Below are positions 43,101-51,591 of a DNA stretch of 64,000 nucleotides, in pieces. This stretch comes from Kordia algicida. Its GTDB lineage: Bacteria; Bacteroidota; Bacteroidia; Flavobacteriales; Flavobacteriaceae. A model generated the notes under the pieces. That model was not told where the DNA came from. It saw only the letters and a list, made by a program, of their open reading frames with translations, and did not search any database. The stretch lies in assembly GCF_051013375.1 (NCBI RefSeq), contig NZ_CP142125.1. The stretch is one strand, 5' to 3'. Made by a program: the position numbers and the translations under genes. Within the stretch, counting starts at the first letter, position 1. Every line of letters starts with the position of its first letter.

Positions 43101-43913
43101 GCTTCCATAAGTCCGGCAGATATTGCAGCAGCACTCACTTCCTTACGATTTTTACGAGCAAATGAATCTTTACGTGAACAATTATGGGACAGAACGCGTT
43201 ATATGCGTAAACGCTTTGAGGAAGCTGGGTACGACTTAGGAACTGGCGATGGACCAATTATTACACCACATTTTGGAGATAAAGATACGTTGTATGCCAT
43301 TGTGCAGAATTTGTATAAACGCGGTGTTCAAACGTTGGCAGTTACGTATCCGATCGTAGAAATTGGACGCGGACGTTTGCGATTTATCTGTTCGGCATCG
43401 CATACACATGCAGATATTGACAAAACTTTAGAAGCGTTGAAAGAAGCCGAAAAAGAAGCAAAAGAACAAATGAAAACAGGTTCTATAAAAGCTAGTAAGC
43501 ATAAAGATTTTGATGCCAACTTAGAACGTTGGACAACAGATTTTTCAACCTTCATAAAACATTGGATTGATACTACTTCTGTACAAATTCCGAATCTTGA
43601 GATTGTTATACAGGTTGCGGAAAATATACAATCAAACAGAATTTTAATTAAAGATGGAAACGTATTTACAAATCATTCAAAAGAAGAAAACTTGCCTTCT
43701 TGCTTGTTAAAATTGAAAGCAGCAAATGCGGTAACTGCTTTAGAAACGTTTGATATACAAGGTTTATTGGCTTGTATTTTTAATGGAACTTGCGAATTAA
43801 ACGGTCAAGTAGAAGCATTTATTTGGTTTTTTGCACGTTTTGTAACCTATCAAAAAAAGGAACAAGAATTTTCAAATTTGAAATCGAAGAAATCTGCAGA
43901 AGCTATTGTTTAG
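40179..43913 (+). CDS. hybrid adenylation - carrier - alpha-oxoamine synthase - SCP2-like megaenzyme
   Basis: A 1244-residue single polypeptide. The helical N-terminus (about 1-65) is followed by an amino-acid adenylation domain (about 70-560): YVMYTSGSTGKPKGVAIT near 211, FDTSVLEI with the Asp that binds the substrate amino group, NAYGPTED, YKTGDLCRW, GRIDQQVKIRGYRIELEE, and LPNDKLDRKKL with the A10 Lys. A peptidyl carrier domain has its phosphopantetheine serine at S616 (FFGLGLDSL). A PLP alpha-oxoamine synthase domain (about 690-1100) has FVDEAHSFGFYG and the PLP lysine K945 in TLSKALGSIGG. A 110-residue tail (CLLKLKAANAVTALETFDIQG, FNGTCELNGQVEAFIWFFARF) resembles SCP2 lipid-binding folds. 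The likely reaction is activation of an amino or carboxylic acid on the carrier, then decarboxylative condensation with an amino acid to an alpha-amino ketone. The product is unknown. Confidence 0.85.
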   Translation: MEKLTEFFYELSVNTEKLASFNTGKTTNEIKENRQKILQSVGITATEDVLNRSKESLQKFIEEQITQTLKTTISGHIKRQMLKHPTKTAIIDGNTEISYKKLMGKVNAIAGELQHRNIPQGSLVAVCMHRSWELVAAIIGVMQAGCTYVPLDPAYPEKRIKYMLAHSKSIAAIVDREKTAKLCEEVQEILQIHTTGNYKSGLVKTTQNNLAYVMYTSGSTGKPKGVAITQKNVVALRQSARKTFNDQELSGMLAAASVCFDTSVLEILGTLSLGGTIILANNALELTQIPAKHKVKTCIMVPSSVQALLSTEKLPEGLQTLVFGGEALKRSLVAQVYAQGTVSRVLNAYGPTEDTVYSTIAEVTRDTENITIGTSVENSRAYILDENLNAVADGTAGELYLAGTKLAHGYLNDDVKTEERFIKIVPSEAIPEDRLYKTGDLCRWAKNGEIEFLGRIDQQVKIRGYRIELEEIETTLETMNAIETAAVVVAEGGIGQKLLVAFVVTEKDEISDTTIKSFLSEKLPKYMIPQMIKYVDELPLLPNDKLDRKKLTELATNTPSKETETLKPLEILTDATHKKKEVVLATIISEIRKILSIPDSEEILPNASFFGLGLDSLTTLEFSSRISTLAGTKIFARTIYEQNTANALTDYIVSGTKNTSENQSDSSLKMFRNTLANFQRNIQVSYPTFQAANADSWNANDKSKLIKEILRSVNDQRRNPYGKVLRTGSAARGVVGDAFNDEEQEAIIWSTNLYFGLNRDPQVIKEATSALQQFGTGMGISASASGMTNQHLDFEKEFADLVGKEDACLFPTGYTANVGAISGILGENDIVVIDQLCHASIVDGARLSGATIRTFKHNNASDLEVVLQSVVSPYRTVLVVLESVYSMGEGTAPVAEIVRMAKKYNALTFVDEAHSFGFYGKNGAGICAAQGATKNVDFLMTTLSKALGSIGGVIAASKEHIGLVKASSRAYIFQASISPADIAAALTSLRFLRANESLREQLWDRTRYMRKRFEEAGYDLGTGDGPIITPHFGDKDTLYAIVQNLYKRGVQTLAVTYPIVEIGRGRLRFICSASHTHADIDKTLEALKEAEKEAKEQMKTGSIKASKHKDFDANLERWTTDFSTFIKHWIDTTSVQIPNLEIVIQVAENIQSNRILIKDGNVFTNHSKEENLPSCLLKLKAANAVTALETFDIQGLLACIFNGTCELNGQVEAFIWFFARFVTYQKKEQEFSNLKSKKSAEAIV

Positions 43914-43936
43914 TAAATAAAATATTTGAGAAAAGA

Positions 43937-43962
43937 GCGCAGTCAGTAGTTTTTGATTGCGC
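43937..43962 (+). terminator. terminator after the megaenzyme gene
   Basis: GCGCAGTC and GATTGCGC form an 8-bp stem (one G-T pair) around a 10-base T-rich loop, followed by TTGGTTTTG. It lies 23 bases after the stop codon. Confidence 0.7.
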
Positions 43963-44008
43963 TTGGTTTTGTGTGTAAGGAATTATACATATTTTCTTTG
44001 ATGAAAAT

Positions 44009-44503
44009 TTAGTCAGCACTAAATTGCTGTTCCCAATCCTTTTTCTTTTTTTTGAAAAAGCGACTTCCGATAAACCCAACAACTCCAGCCGATAGTCCAA
44101 CCAAAGCATAGAAAACTCCGTATGTATTTTTAATCTCTAAAAGTAGTGGTAATCGTGTAAAAACTTCAGCAGCAAATGCGCAATATAGTCCAATAACAGA
44201 CCAATACATCCACGATAAATGGATTATTGTTGGATTCTTAAATCCTTTAAAAAACATAGGAATCATTCCTAAAAATAAAGTTACAGTACTGATAATTGCA
44301 AAAATGTGTAGTATTCCAAACGTATTGTGAACACGATAAATCATAAATGACGTTCCACACACGATAAGCATAGATATAACATAAATTCTACCAATTTTTT
44401 TGTGGAGCATTGTTCCTTTTACTTTCGCCAAAATTAAACTTCCTGTAAACAAGGCGATTATTGCGCCGATGGTATGAAACCAACCTATAAAATCTTGTGG
44501 CAT
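44009..44503 (-). CDS. DUF2306-like membrane protein
   Basis: A 164-residue polytopic membrane protein with about five helices. The N-terminal FHTIGAIIALFTGSLILAKVKGTMLHKKIGRIYVIS is typical of the DUF2306 family: a His in helix 1 and the K-G-x-x-x-H-x-x-x-G-R-x-Y loop. Later comes HLSWMYWSVIGLYCAFAAEV. Conserved histidines could bind haem, but function is unknown. Basic C-terminal tail (RFFKKKKKDW). It converges on the megaenzyme gene. No operon partner. Confidence 0.75.
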   Translation of the reverse strand: MPQDFIGWFHTIGAIIALFTGSLILAKVKGTMLHKKIGRIYVISMLIVCGTSFMIYRVHNTFGILHIFAIISTVTLFLGMIPMFFKGFKNPTIIHLSWMYWSVIGLYCAFAAEVFTRLPLLLEIKNTYGVFYALVGLSAGVVGFIGSRFFKKKKKDWEQQFSAD

Positions 44504-44621
44504 CTTTTAATTTTTAATTCAAAGTTCAGGCAAGAAAAATATAAAAGCTATTTTTTATATCTGATCTGTCAAAATCAAAGGATGAATTGTAGTTTTTGGA
44601 TAGGTGAGAAGTGATGAAAAA

Positions 44622-45158
44622 TTAGATCTGGTGTTGTGCGTTTGTTTTTGTGTTTTTTAAGATAATTTCGTATTCGTCTTTCAATATTCCACTGGCGTGA
44701 TGTTTTAATCCAAAAAATCTTTTTATTTCGTGAATGAAAGTTTCTATTGAGCTTTTCCAAGGTTTATATAATTCCTTACCTTTTAAATTTTCAGGATAAG
44801 CAAAAACAATTTTGTCCTGTTCCCAGAAGATTTTTTCCAAGTTTAATTTCTCTTTTAATTTTTCCATGAACTTATCAAAACCTTGCATTTCCTCTGATTC
44901 ATACGTCATATTAAAATAAATAGGTTTTTTATCTTCTAAAATAAAAATTATAAAATAAGAGTCATCATCTCCTCGCATTATGTTGCCAAATGCTATACCA
45001 ATTATTTCTGAATACTTTAAATTCCAATTGTAATTAACAAAATGTCTTTTAGTCTTAATGAATTTTGTTTGCGTGTTATTAACATAAAATCCTATATCAT
45101 TTTTTTTGATATATTCCTCATTTACTTTCTTTAATTTTTCAATTAAGTTTTCACTCAT
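44622..45158 (-). CDS. hypothetical protein
   Basis: A 178-residue soluble protein with no signal peptide, membrane helix or motif that I recognise. It has a helical start (MSENLIEKLKKVNEEYIKK), a beta-rich central part (YSEIIGIAFGNIMRGDDDSYFIIFILEDKKPIYFNMTY), and an amphipathic middle helix (FDKFMEKLKEKLNLEKIFW). The strand-rich layout with a C-terminal helix is reminiscent of PH-like small domains, a weak guess. Isolated between DUF2306 and a repeat-rich gap. AT-richer than the core genes nearby, as expected for an accessory gene. Confidence 0.55.
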   Translation of the reverse strand: MSENLIEKLKKVNEEYIKKNDIGFYVNNTQTKFIKTKRHFVNYNWNLKYSEIIGIAFGNIMRGDDDSYFIIFILEDKKPIYFNMTYESEEMQGFDKFMEKLKEKLNLEKIFWEQDKIVFAYPENLKGKELYKPWKSSIETFIHEIKRFFGLKHHASGILKDEYEIILKNTKTNAQHQI

Positions 45159-45360
45159 GCCCTTGATTTTCTTAGATTTTTACCAACGCATTAGTATGTG
45201 GTTAACTATGTGTTTAAGGATCTAATTTAATTCGTTGTGCATTTAGAACTCAACTATTTACTGAGACACAATGGGTTAATTTAGTAAATACAAACTAGAA
45301 TCTGCGAGGATTTTCATAAACTGGCTAAAACTAGTAATTAATTTTATACGGTGTACCTGT
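45159..45360. other. repeat-related flank without a gene
   Basis: AT-rich. The stretch from about 45190 (GTTTAAGG ... CAAACTAGAATCTGCGAGGA ... AACTGGCTAAAACTAG) recurs in diverged form at about 56190-56270, next to MITE copy 4. The repeat unit at these two sites therefore extends some 150 bp further left than at the others. Confidence 0.45.
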
Positions 45361-45599
45361 TGCACAAGTCTAAGATATTGAATAATTATGTTTCTTAGGT
45401 TATGCAAGGCAAGAAAATATCTCAAGAAAAATTATTCAATTATTTTCAAAATAAAAGTATTATTTGGTAACTATATTTTGATTCTAAGAGCTCTAAATTT
45501 TAGAATTTCATAACAAGAACTGAAAGAAAGACATTCTTAAAAGCGTTAAAAATGTCTTGTTTTTTGAAATTATTAGGTTTTATAATGGTTGCCACTGTT
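45361..45599. mobile_element. MITE-like repeat, copy 1
   Basis: First of four copies of a roughly 220-bp element (others at 48333, 49281, 56279). The common block starts TGCACAAGTCTAAGATATTG and contains inverted arms TTGAATAATT and AATTATTCAA. Inside lies a micro-ORF (45402-45470 here) encoding MQGKKISQEKLFNYFQ, matching the N-terminus typical of IS1182-like transposases as I remember them. The end block reads GAAAGAAAGA ... TAATGGTTGCC. No full transposase is present, so movement would need one in trans. Confidence 0.6.
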
Positions 45600-45610
45600 G
45601 GCGATAGTTT

Positions 45611-46234
45611 TTATCTTTTCCGCCCTATAAATCTTATGACAGAACCTTTACCATTGTGATAAAGTCCTTCATTTAATTGGATTTCTTTTTCTACCAATTC
45701 CAATATTTCATAATTTTCAAAATCTGATTTTAGTTCATCTGTTGAAAATAATGATTCGATATCAGAAGGTCCTCCAATGTTAGGATTCTTTTCTTGATAT
45801 TTGAGATGGTTTTTGCTAAAAGCTTCAAATATTATAATTCCTCCTTTTTTTAAATACTTATCAAGTAATTTATGATATTCGGATTTTATTTTAGGTGGGA
45901 AATGTGCGTATATAAGAGCAATAGCATCAAACTCTGAATTTTTAAAATTCAAATTTGGAAGTAAGCCAACTTTATAATCAACAGTAACATTATTTTCTTT
46001 AGCAAGTTTTAATGCTTTTTTTTGTCCCTCAATACTTATGTCAAAAGCGGAAACATCCCAACCTTTTTTTGCAGCGTAAACAGCATTTCTGCCTTCACCT
46101 TCCGCACCAAAAAGTATTTTTTCAGTTTTCAGTTTTAATATTTGTTCTTTTAGGAACTCATTTGGTTTTGTTCCATACGCAAACTCTTTTTCTTGATATC
46201 TATCATTCCATCGTTTAAGCCAGTTATCTGTCAT
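45611..46234 (-). CDS. class I SAM-dependent methyltransferase (TehB-like)
   Basis: A 207-residue small methyltransferase. It opens WLKRWNDRYQEKEFAYGTKPNEFL, like TehB/thiopurine-type proteins. SAM motif I appears as ILFGAEGEGRNAVYAAKKGW with the acidic DIS following. A conserved YAHFPPKIKSEYH segment stands at motif IV. TehB-like enzymes methylate tellurite, selenite or thiol compounds. The substrate here is unknown. Start codon near 46234, about 54 bases after the end of the FAD oxidoreductase gene's frame on the same strand. Confidence 0.8.
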   Translation of the reverse strand: MTDNWLKRWNDRYQEKEFAYGTKPNEFLKEQILKLKTEKILFGAEGEGRNAVYAAKKGWDVSAFDISIEGQKKALKLAKENNVTVDYKVGLLPNLNFKNSEFDAIALIYAHFPPKIKSEYHKLLDKYLKKGGIIIFEAFSKNHLKYQEKNPNIGGPSDIESLFSTDELKSDFENYEILELVEKEIQLNEGLYHNGKGSVIRFIGRKR

Positions 46235-46288
46235 TTTTTTATTTTATTAAGTAATTATATTTAGAAGATTAAGATTTTTTTATTGTAA

Positions 46289-47293
46289 TTAAAAACGCTC
46301 AAAAACGAATTCTTTGTTTAACATCATTCCAGCAGTTGTTCCCATAGATACTGCGTTTGCAATAGTTCGCATACGAGTAGTATTATCTCCACAGGCATAG
46401 ATATTAGGCATATTTGTTTTTTGTAAATCATCAACTTTTAAATATCCTTCGTCAGTTAATTCACAACCTAATTTTTCAGGAATAGAACAGTTTTGTTCAA
46501 ATGGAGTTTTGGTATAAATTGCTGTGATTTCAGTGTTAGAATTGTCTTTGAAAATAATATTTTGGATATAACCATTTATATGTTCAAACTTTTCAATCTC
46601 TTTTTCAATAATGTGTATTTTATGTTTTTTAAGTATTTCAGATTGTTCATTAGTTAATAAAGATTTCCCATTAGTAAATAAGGTTATATTTTTTGTCCAA
46701 TTTGAAATTAGTTTAGAGAATTTAAATCCATATTCACCATTTCCTAAAATGCCTGTATTTGTATCCCTAACTTCATAACCATGACAATAAGGACAATGAA
46801 GAATTGAAATGCCCCAACATTTTGAGAAATTTTTGATTTTTGGCATTATATCTTTAATACCTGTAGCAAAAATTAATTTATCAGCATAAAATGCATCTCC
46901 TGATGCTGTTTTAATTTCAAATTTATTTTCAGATTTTTTCCCATCAATTGCAATGCCTTTAAAAAAGTAAACAGTATCATAATTGGAAACCTGTTTTTTT
47001 GCTATAGTTGTTATTTGTTCAGGTGTCCTTCCATCTTGTCCCAAAAAATTATGCGAATGAGGTGTTTGTCTGTTACATGGTTTTCCATTATCAATTATAA
47101 GTACTTTTCTCAATGCTCTACCCAATGCCATTGCTGATGCAAGTCCAGAATAACTACCTCCAATTATTATTACATCAAATTTCTTTATCTTTTTATCACT
47201 TTCTAAAAAGGTGAGGAAATTAAAAGGTAAAGCCAAAGAGGTAACAATTAGAGAGCTTTGTTTTATAAATTCACGTCTGTTAGGATCTTTCAT
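46289..47293 (-). CDS. thioredoxin reductase-like FAD/NAD(P) oxidoreductase
   Basis: A 334-residue protein. The N-terminus NRREFIKQSSLIVTSLALPF resembles a twin-arginine or anchor-type signal, so it may be exported, unusual for this family. FAD motif GGSYSGLASAMALGRA near 45-60. Redox pair CPYC (HCPYCHGYE) near 168-171. NAD(P) motif GNGEYGFKFSK near 183-193. C-terminal ACGDNTTRMRTIANAVSMG. Its layout matches low-molecular-weight thioredoxin reductase-like proteins that often pair with AraC or MarR regulators. The AraC-type regulator gene lies 85 bases upstream on the same strand. Confidence 0.82.
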   Translation of the reverse strand: MKDPNRREFIKQSSLIVTSLALPFNFLTFLESDKKIKKFDVIIIGGSYSGLASAMALGRALRKVLIIDNGKPCNRQTPHSHNFLGQDGRTPEQITTIAKKQVSNYDTVYFFKGIAIDGKKSENKFEIKTASGDAFYADKLIFATGIKDIMPKIKNFSKCWGISILHCPYCHGYEVRDTNTGILGNGEYGFKFSKLISNWTKNITLFTNGKSLLTNEQSEILKKHKIHIIEKEIEKFEHINGYIQNIIFKDNSNTEITAIYTKTPFEQNCSIPEKLGCELTDEGYLKVDDLQKTNMPNIYACGDNTTRMRTIANAVSMGTTAGMMLNKEFVFERF

Positions 47294-47378
47294 TTTTCAG
47301 ATATTTTACTTTTATTTTTAGCAAAAGTATCTAATATGAAGAAGGACTTTGTAGGACAATTGCCTAATATTACTGGAC

Positions 47379-48224
47379 TTATTTGAAGTTTTCTCTATAT
47401 TCTTTGGGAGAGGTTCCTATGTGTTTTTTAAAAAAACGTATAAAGTATGAAGTATCTTCATAACCTAAATAATGTGCAATTTGATTTATTTGATTGCTTG
47501 TTCCTAATAGGTTTCTTTTGGCTTCGAGCAAAATATGTTCGTTTATTAATTTTGAACAAGTTTTTCCTAGGGTTTCTTTCGTTATTTTATTTAGCTGAAA
47601 AATAGAAAGATGCATCATTTTGGCATATTCCTCTACTTTTTTGCAAGATAAAATGTTATTATGAAGAAGGTCTAAAAGCTCCTCTACACGTTCCTGAGAA
47701 TATAGGTTTTTTCTTGAAATATTTTTTGAATCATTTTTTAGTCTCGAAAGCTCAATAAAAAGAATATCTAAATAGGCTTTAATAGCTTTTGTATATTGCT
47801 CGTTTTTTTCTGAATATTCTTGAAATATATAAGTTAAAATGGATAGTATTTTCTTAAATTTTTTGGTATTGAGTATTTGATGATTTTTAGAGCTTACTTT
47901 TCTTAGTGCAAAATTGGAAGATTCATTATTTGATGAATAGAAGTTTTTGTCAAATTGAACTAAGTATCCAGTACTATTTTTATTTAGAGTTAGTGAATGT
48001 ACTTGACCTGGTCGCATAAAAAAGATGGAGTAATCTTCTATATGATATGGGATAAAATCTATTTCATGTTTGCCCTGTCCTTTTTCTAAAAATAGCGCAA
48101 AGAAAAAATCATGTCTATGGAGTTTTTGTAACATATCTTTTCCTGATAGTAGATTTTTAATATCAAGGATTTTAAAATTTTCAATAAAATCAGGTTCTTT
48201 TATATGTCTTACAGGAATTTCCAA
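47379..48224 (-). CDS. AraC family transcriptional regulator
   Basis: A 281-residue regulator. The N-terminal cupin-like sensing domain (about 20-120: LHRHDFFFALFLEKGQGKHEIDF, YSIFFMRPGQVHSL) is followed by a linker and two helix-turn-helix motifs at the C-terminus (about 180-281: EEYAKMMHLSIFQLNKITKETLG, INQIAHYLGYEDTSYFIRFFKKHIGTSPKEYR). It is transcribed in the same direction as the TrxR-like gene and probably controls it. The inducer is unknown. Confidence 0.88.
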   Translation of the reverse strand: MEIPVRHIKEPDFIENFKILDIKNLLSGKDMLQKLHRHDFFFALFLEKGQGKHEIDFIPYHIEDYSIFFMRPGQVHSLTLNKNSTGYLVQFDKNFYSSNNESSNFALRKVSSKNHQILNTKKFKKILSILTYIFQEYSEKNEQYTKAIKAYLDILFIELSRLKNDSKNISRKNLYSQERVEELLDLLHNNILSCKKVEEYAKMMHLSIFQLNKITKETLGKTCSKLINEHILLEAKRNLLGTSNQINQIAHYLGYEDTSYFIRFFKKHIGTSPKEYRENFK

Positions 48225-48332
48225 TATTGAATTACGATTTTTTTAATTACTGCTAACGGTTTTGACTATGATTTCGTTACAGAATCGTACGCGAGTATCA
48301 TTCAACAGTAATGAACTAAAATCATTGAGTCT
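48225..48332. other. AT-rich spacer
   Basis: Upstream region of the AraC gene and left flank of MITE copy 2. The left end shows GCTAACGG, echoed by GGTTAGCG at the right end of the copy (about 48538). No gene seen. Confidence 0.3.
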
Positions 48333-48545
48333 GTGCACAAGTCTAAGATATTGAATAATTATGTTTCTTAGGTTATGCAAGGCAAGAAAATATCTCAAGA
48401 AAAATTATTCAATTATTTTCAAAATACTGGCACTATTTGCAACTATATTTAGGATTCTATAACAAGAGTCGAAAGAAAGATATCTTTAGAGGGTTGAAAG
48501 TTAGTTGTTTTTTATAAAATTACTGAGTTTTGTAATGGTTAGCGT
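48333..48545. mobile_element. MITE-like repeat, copy 2
   Basis: Contains the complete common block, the micro-ORF (starting ATG near 48375; MQGKKISQEKLFNYFQNTGT), and the right block GAGTCGAAAGAAAGATATC. Flanks carry GCTAACGG on the left and GGTTAGCG on the right, a candidate short terminal inverted repeat. The right end overlaps the 3' end of the lipoprotein gene at 48520. Confidence 0.6.
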
Positions 48546-49137
48546 TGTTGAGTATAATTTTTTTATGCTGAATCTGTCCTTTTTTATTGATGCTGACGTT
48601 CAATTTTTCTTTTTTAATAGGCTCAATTTTTTCTCCAACATGTGCCCAATCTATTTGATTAAAGATAATCTCATTACTGTTTTTTATAGAATATTCAATT
48701 GTATGACTTTTGCCATTGTCAAAATCTGTTGCTTTTCCAATATATAGATTGTCAATTAAGTCAAAATCTTTATTGTGAGTACAAATTACCATTTGGTCAA
48801 ATGTTCCTATATTATGTAAAAGACTAACTAATATACCATTCCCTGGATTCAAATTAATTTTTTCTGAACCGATAATTCTCAAATCTTTAATAGTATCAGT
48901 TATTTTTGGGTAATATTTAGTTAAATCAATTTGGTTTAATTCTCCGTGGATTGGCAAGTCATTTTGTTCTTTATTTATAGAATCTACTTTTATAAAATTA
49001 TTATTGGCTATTGATTCGTTTTTTTGAATCTTAATTGAATCTGTAACTATCAATTTATTATCAACATCTTTATTTTTATTTGAATTACAACAAATAAATG
49101 TCAACAAAAAGGTAACTAAGTAAATTTTTTTATTCAT
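48520..49137 (-). CDS. lipoprotein of unknown function
   Basis: The ATG at 49137 gives 205 residues. An upstream TTG adds three residues before the signal and is less likely. Lipoprotein signal MNKKIYLVTFLLTFICC, then an N/K/D-rich linker and a mature part with no recognised domain (DLTKYYPKITDTIKDLRIIG, GILVSLLHNIGTFDQMVICT, YSIKNSNEIIFNQIDWAHVG). The tail KKGQIQHKKIILNNANHYK is partly encoded by DNA of MITE copy 2, so the repeat may have supplied or replaced the original 3' end. Outer-membrane or periplasmic location expected. Confidence 0.55.
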   Translation of the reverse strand: MNKKIYLVTFLLTFICCNSNKNKDVDNKLIVTDSIKIQKNESIANNNFIKVDSINKEQNDLPIHGELNQIDLTKYYPKITDTIKDLRIIGSEKINLNPGNGILVSLLHNIGTFDQMVICTHNKDFDLIDNLYIGKATDFDNGKSHTIEYSIKNSNEIIFNQIDWAHVGEKIEPIKKEKLNVSINKKGQIQHKKIILNNANHYKTQ

Positions 49138-49146
49138 TTCCCTCAA

Positions 49147-49578
49147 ATTATGCCTAACGGTAACGTATAAGAATAGTAGCGGATTTTACGCACTTACTTT
49201 TCGATTTTTTACTATCGTTTGATTTATAAAATTCATTTTCATTTAAGCGATTAAACCGCTATTATTTTTATACAATGTGCCTGTTGCACAAGTCTAAGAT
49301 ATTGAATAATTACGTGTCTTACTGTTTGCAAGACAAGAAAATATCTCAAGAAAAACTATTCAATTATTTTCAAAATACCGGCACTATTTGCAACTATATT
49401 TAGGATTCTATAACAAGAGTCGAAAGAAAGATATCTTTAAAGGGTTGAAAGTTAGTTGTTTTTTATAAAGTTACTGAGTTTTTGTAATGGTTACCTAAAA
49501 TGCCTACAGTGTTTAATTTTTATATTTATAATTTTATAGCATAATTATAGTTTGAGTATACTAAGTTGTTTTTCAGTA
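49147..49578. mobile_element. MITE-like repeat, copy 3, with left flank
   Basis: The common block begins near 49281 and the right block ends near 49492. The left flank from about 49150 (CTAACGGTAACGTATAAGAA) carries GGTAAC, echoed as GGTTACC at the right end (49486-49492). The micro-ORF has lost its ATG but still reads QDKKISQEKLFNYFQ with a synonymous change, so the reading frame was once under selection. No other gene in this interval. Confidence 0.55.
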
Positions 49579-50706
49579 TTAGTCTATGTTTTCTATTATT
49601 TTTAATATTTCATAAACCAAAATCATTGCACTTTTAGAGGCTTCTAACTGATTTAATGTACCAGAAATATATGTGTCTAACTGTGGACAATACCATAAAA
49701 ATGATGCTGTGCTACCTGAATGCCCAATGATATGTAGATCTGTTTCTGTGTCGGTTAATTCGTCTATAGAAACTTGTCTTATTCCAAATCCGTAGTCCAT
49801 TCCTCTAGTTTCATTAATCCAATGTTGCATGTCTAAGCGTGTTTCTTTGTTTATGATATCATCTTGATTAAAGGCTTTTAAAAAGGAGATTAAGTCGTGA
49901 GTAGTAGATACCAAACCGCCGCCTCCCCAGTCTGCACTTAGGCTTTTTAGAGATGATAATTCGTATTGACTTGCGTAGAATTTAATGATAGGAAGTTGGT
50001 TATCTATTGCTGTAGATTTTAAGTTAATGTAAGAGCTATGCATATTTAAAGGTTTAAAAATGTGTTGCTTAAAGAATTCATCTAACGATAAACCACTTAC
50101 ATTTTCAATAATTAAGGCTAAAAGCACATATTCGGTATCGGTATAATGATAACCCTCATCAGGAATAAAATGAGGTGACATTTTGTCTTTTGTAAACTGA
50201 ATCATTTTTTCTGGAGACCACGATGTATTTGGATTCATTAATAGTTGATTAATGACATTTGGACTTCCATCATTAGTTGAATCTGTGAAATAATCAGGTA
50301 AGCCAGATGTATGTTGCAATAAATGCGCAATGGTTAACTCTTTTGAATAGTCTTTACCATCTAAAACATGAAGGTTGTTCATCAATGAATCTGGTAAATA
50401 TTGAGCAATTTTGTCTTCAAACTTTAATTTGTCATTATCTTTTAAAATGCCAATTGCAGTTGCGGTAAACATTTTGGTGATGCTGGCAGTATAAAAAGGA
50501 CTGTTTATTGAAATGGAATCTTCTTTATTTTCCGCTAACTGAATATCGATACCACGGGATTCAGAATATACATGTAGTAAACCGCTTTTTATATTCTCTT
50601 TTTTTAATTCGGTTTTAAAACGTTCTTCAATTGTTGTTTCTATGGATTCCTGTGCGAAAGCTGAAAACACAACGACGTATATTAAAACTAGAAATAGATG
50701 TTTCAT
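49579..50706 (-). CDS. serine hydrolase (beta-lactamase/class C-like fold)
   Basis: A 375-residue protein with a Sec signal (MKHLFLVLIYVVVFSAFAQ). Catalytic motifs: SITK (SxxK) in PFYTASITKMFTATAIG near residue 80; YTD in the YxN position (HYTDTEYVLL), a non-standard third residue; and HSG near 330 (IIGHSGSTASF). Members include esterases, D-aminopeptidases and penicillin-binding-like enzymes. Expected in the periplasm or envelope. 36 bases after the outer-membrane-like gene, same strand, probably one transcript. Confidence 0.83.
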   Translation of the reverse strand: MKHLFLVLIYVVVFSAFAQESIETTIEERFKTELKKENIKSGLLHVYSESRGIDIQLAENKEDSISINSPFYTASITKMFTATAIGILKDNDKLKFEDKIAQYLPDSLMNNLHVLDGKDYSKELTIAHLLQHTSGLPDYFTDSTNDGSPNVINQLLMNPNTSWSPEKMIQFTKDKMSPHFIPDEGYHYTDTEYVLLALIIENVSGLSLDEFFKQHIFKPLNMHSSYINLKSTAIDNQLPIIKFYASQYELSSLKSLSADWGGGGLVSTTHDLISFLKAFNQDDIINKETRLDMQHWINETRGMDYGFGIRQVSIDELTDTETDLHIIGHSGSTASFLWYCPQLDTYISGTLNQLEASKSAMILVYEILKIIENID

Positions 50707-50742
50707 AATGTTAGTTTTAGAATTTTAAGATGGTTTTGTAAG

Positions 50743-51387
50743 TTAAAATTTTATACCAATATAAAGGTTGGGTTCAAACAGAAAATAAGAATCCCACTTG
50801 TTGTCAAGTTGCTTAAATGATTCTGGTGTATTAGTATCAAAATGCCAAACATTACAATGAAATTGTGGTTCTATAAAAAACTGTTTCTTTTTACCAAAAG
50901 CAAAATGGTAACCAACATGATATGAGTTGTAAAGTTTAAATCCATTGGCTATTTTCTTATCACCAAGGTTCAAATAGGTTTTGTATAAGGGTAAAACTTC
51001 AATCGAAGCAAATAACCCTTTCCATAGCATGCGTTGGTAGGATATACCGATACCTGTTTCGCGTAAATGGCCTGGATAAAATTCGGCTTTAGAGTCTATT
51101 TTGTTCGTAAGTCCATCCCACCATTGAATTCCCATAGGTTGAAACAAGCGCCAAGTGGCAAATTTTACACCAATAATATTTTTTGTGTCAAGCTCGCGTT
51201 TTACCTGCAATTCAATGTGTTTTGTGTTGGTTCTTTCACCACCTTTTCCAATATTTCCTAAAATAATGGCAGGAAAACTCATTCTATATTTTAAGTCGTT
51301 GTTATTGTATTTTTCTTGTTCTGAAACCTGTTGAGCAAAACCATGAAGTGTGAAAAGTATTAAACAGATAATTACTAATTTTTTCAT
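50743..51387 (-). CDS. putative outer-membrane beta-barrel protein
   Basis: A 214-residue protein with a Sec signal (MKKLVIICLILFTLHGFAQ) and alternating hydrophobic strands with aromatic ends throughout (GIGISYQRMLWKGLFASIEV, LYNSYHVGYHFAFG, YFLFEPNLYIGIKF), ending in the C-terminal phenylalanine typical of outer-membrane barrels. No named family is recognised. It is upstream of the serine hydrolase gene, which suggests a shared envelope role. Confidence 0.6.
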   Translation of the reverse strand: MKKLVIICLILFTLHGFAQQVSEQEKYNNNDLKYRMSFPAIILGNIGKGGERTNTKHIELQVKRELDTKNIIGVKFATWRLFQPMGIQWWDGLTNKIDSKAEFYPGHLRETGIGISYQRMLWKGLFASIEVLPLYKTYLNLGDKKIANGFKLYNSYHVGYHFAFGKKKQFFIEPQFHCNVWHFDTNTPESFKQLDNKWDSYFLFEPNLYIGIKF

Positions 51388-51591
51388 TGTGATTGATTTT
51401 TAAAATGTTCGTTTTTTGATTGATTATTTGATGAAACAAAGATGTTAAAGAAGTGAATACCAATCGTCCTGAATTATGATTTCAAACTTTTTTGAAATTC
51501 AGTACTTAGTATTGATTTTGAGTTGTTTGAATTAAAAAAAGGCTTAACACAATTAGTGCTAAACCTTTTGATTAGTTCTTAGAGTTTTATT

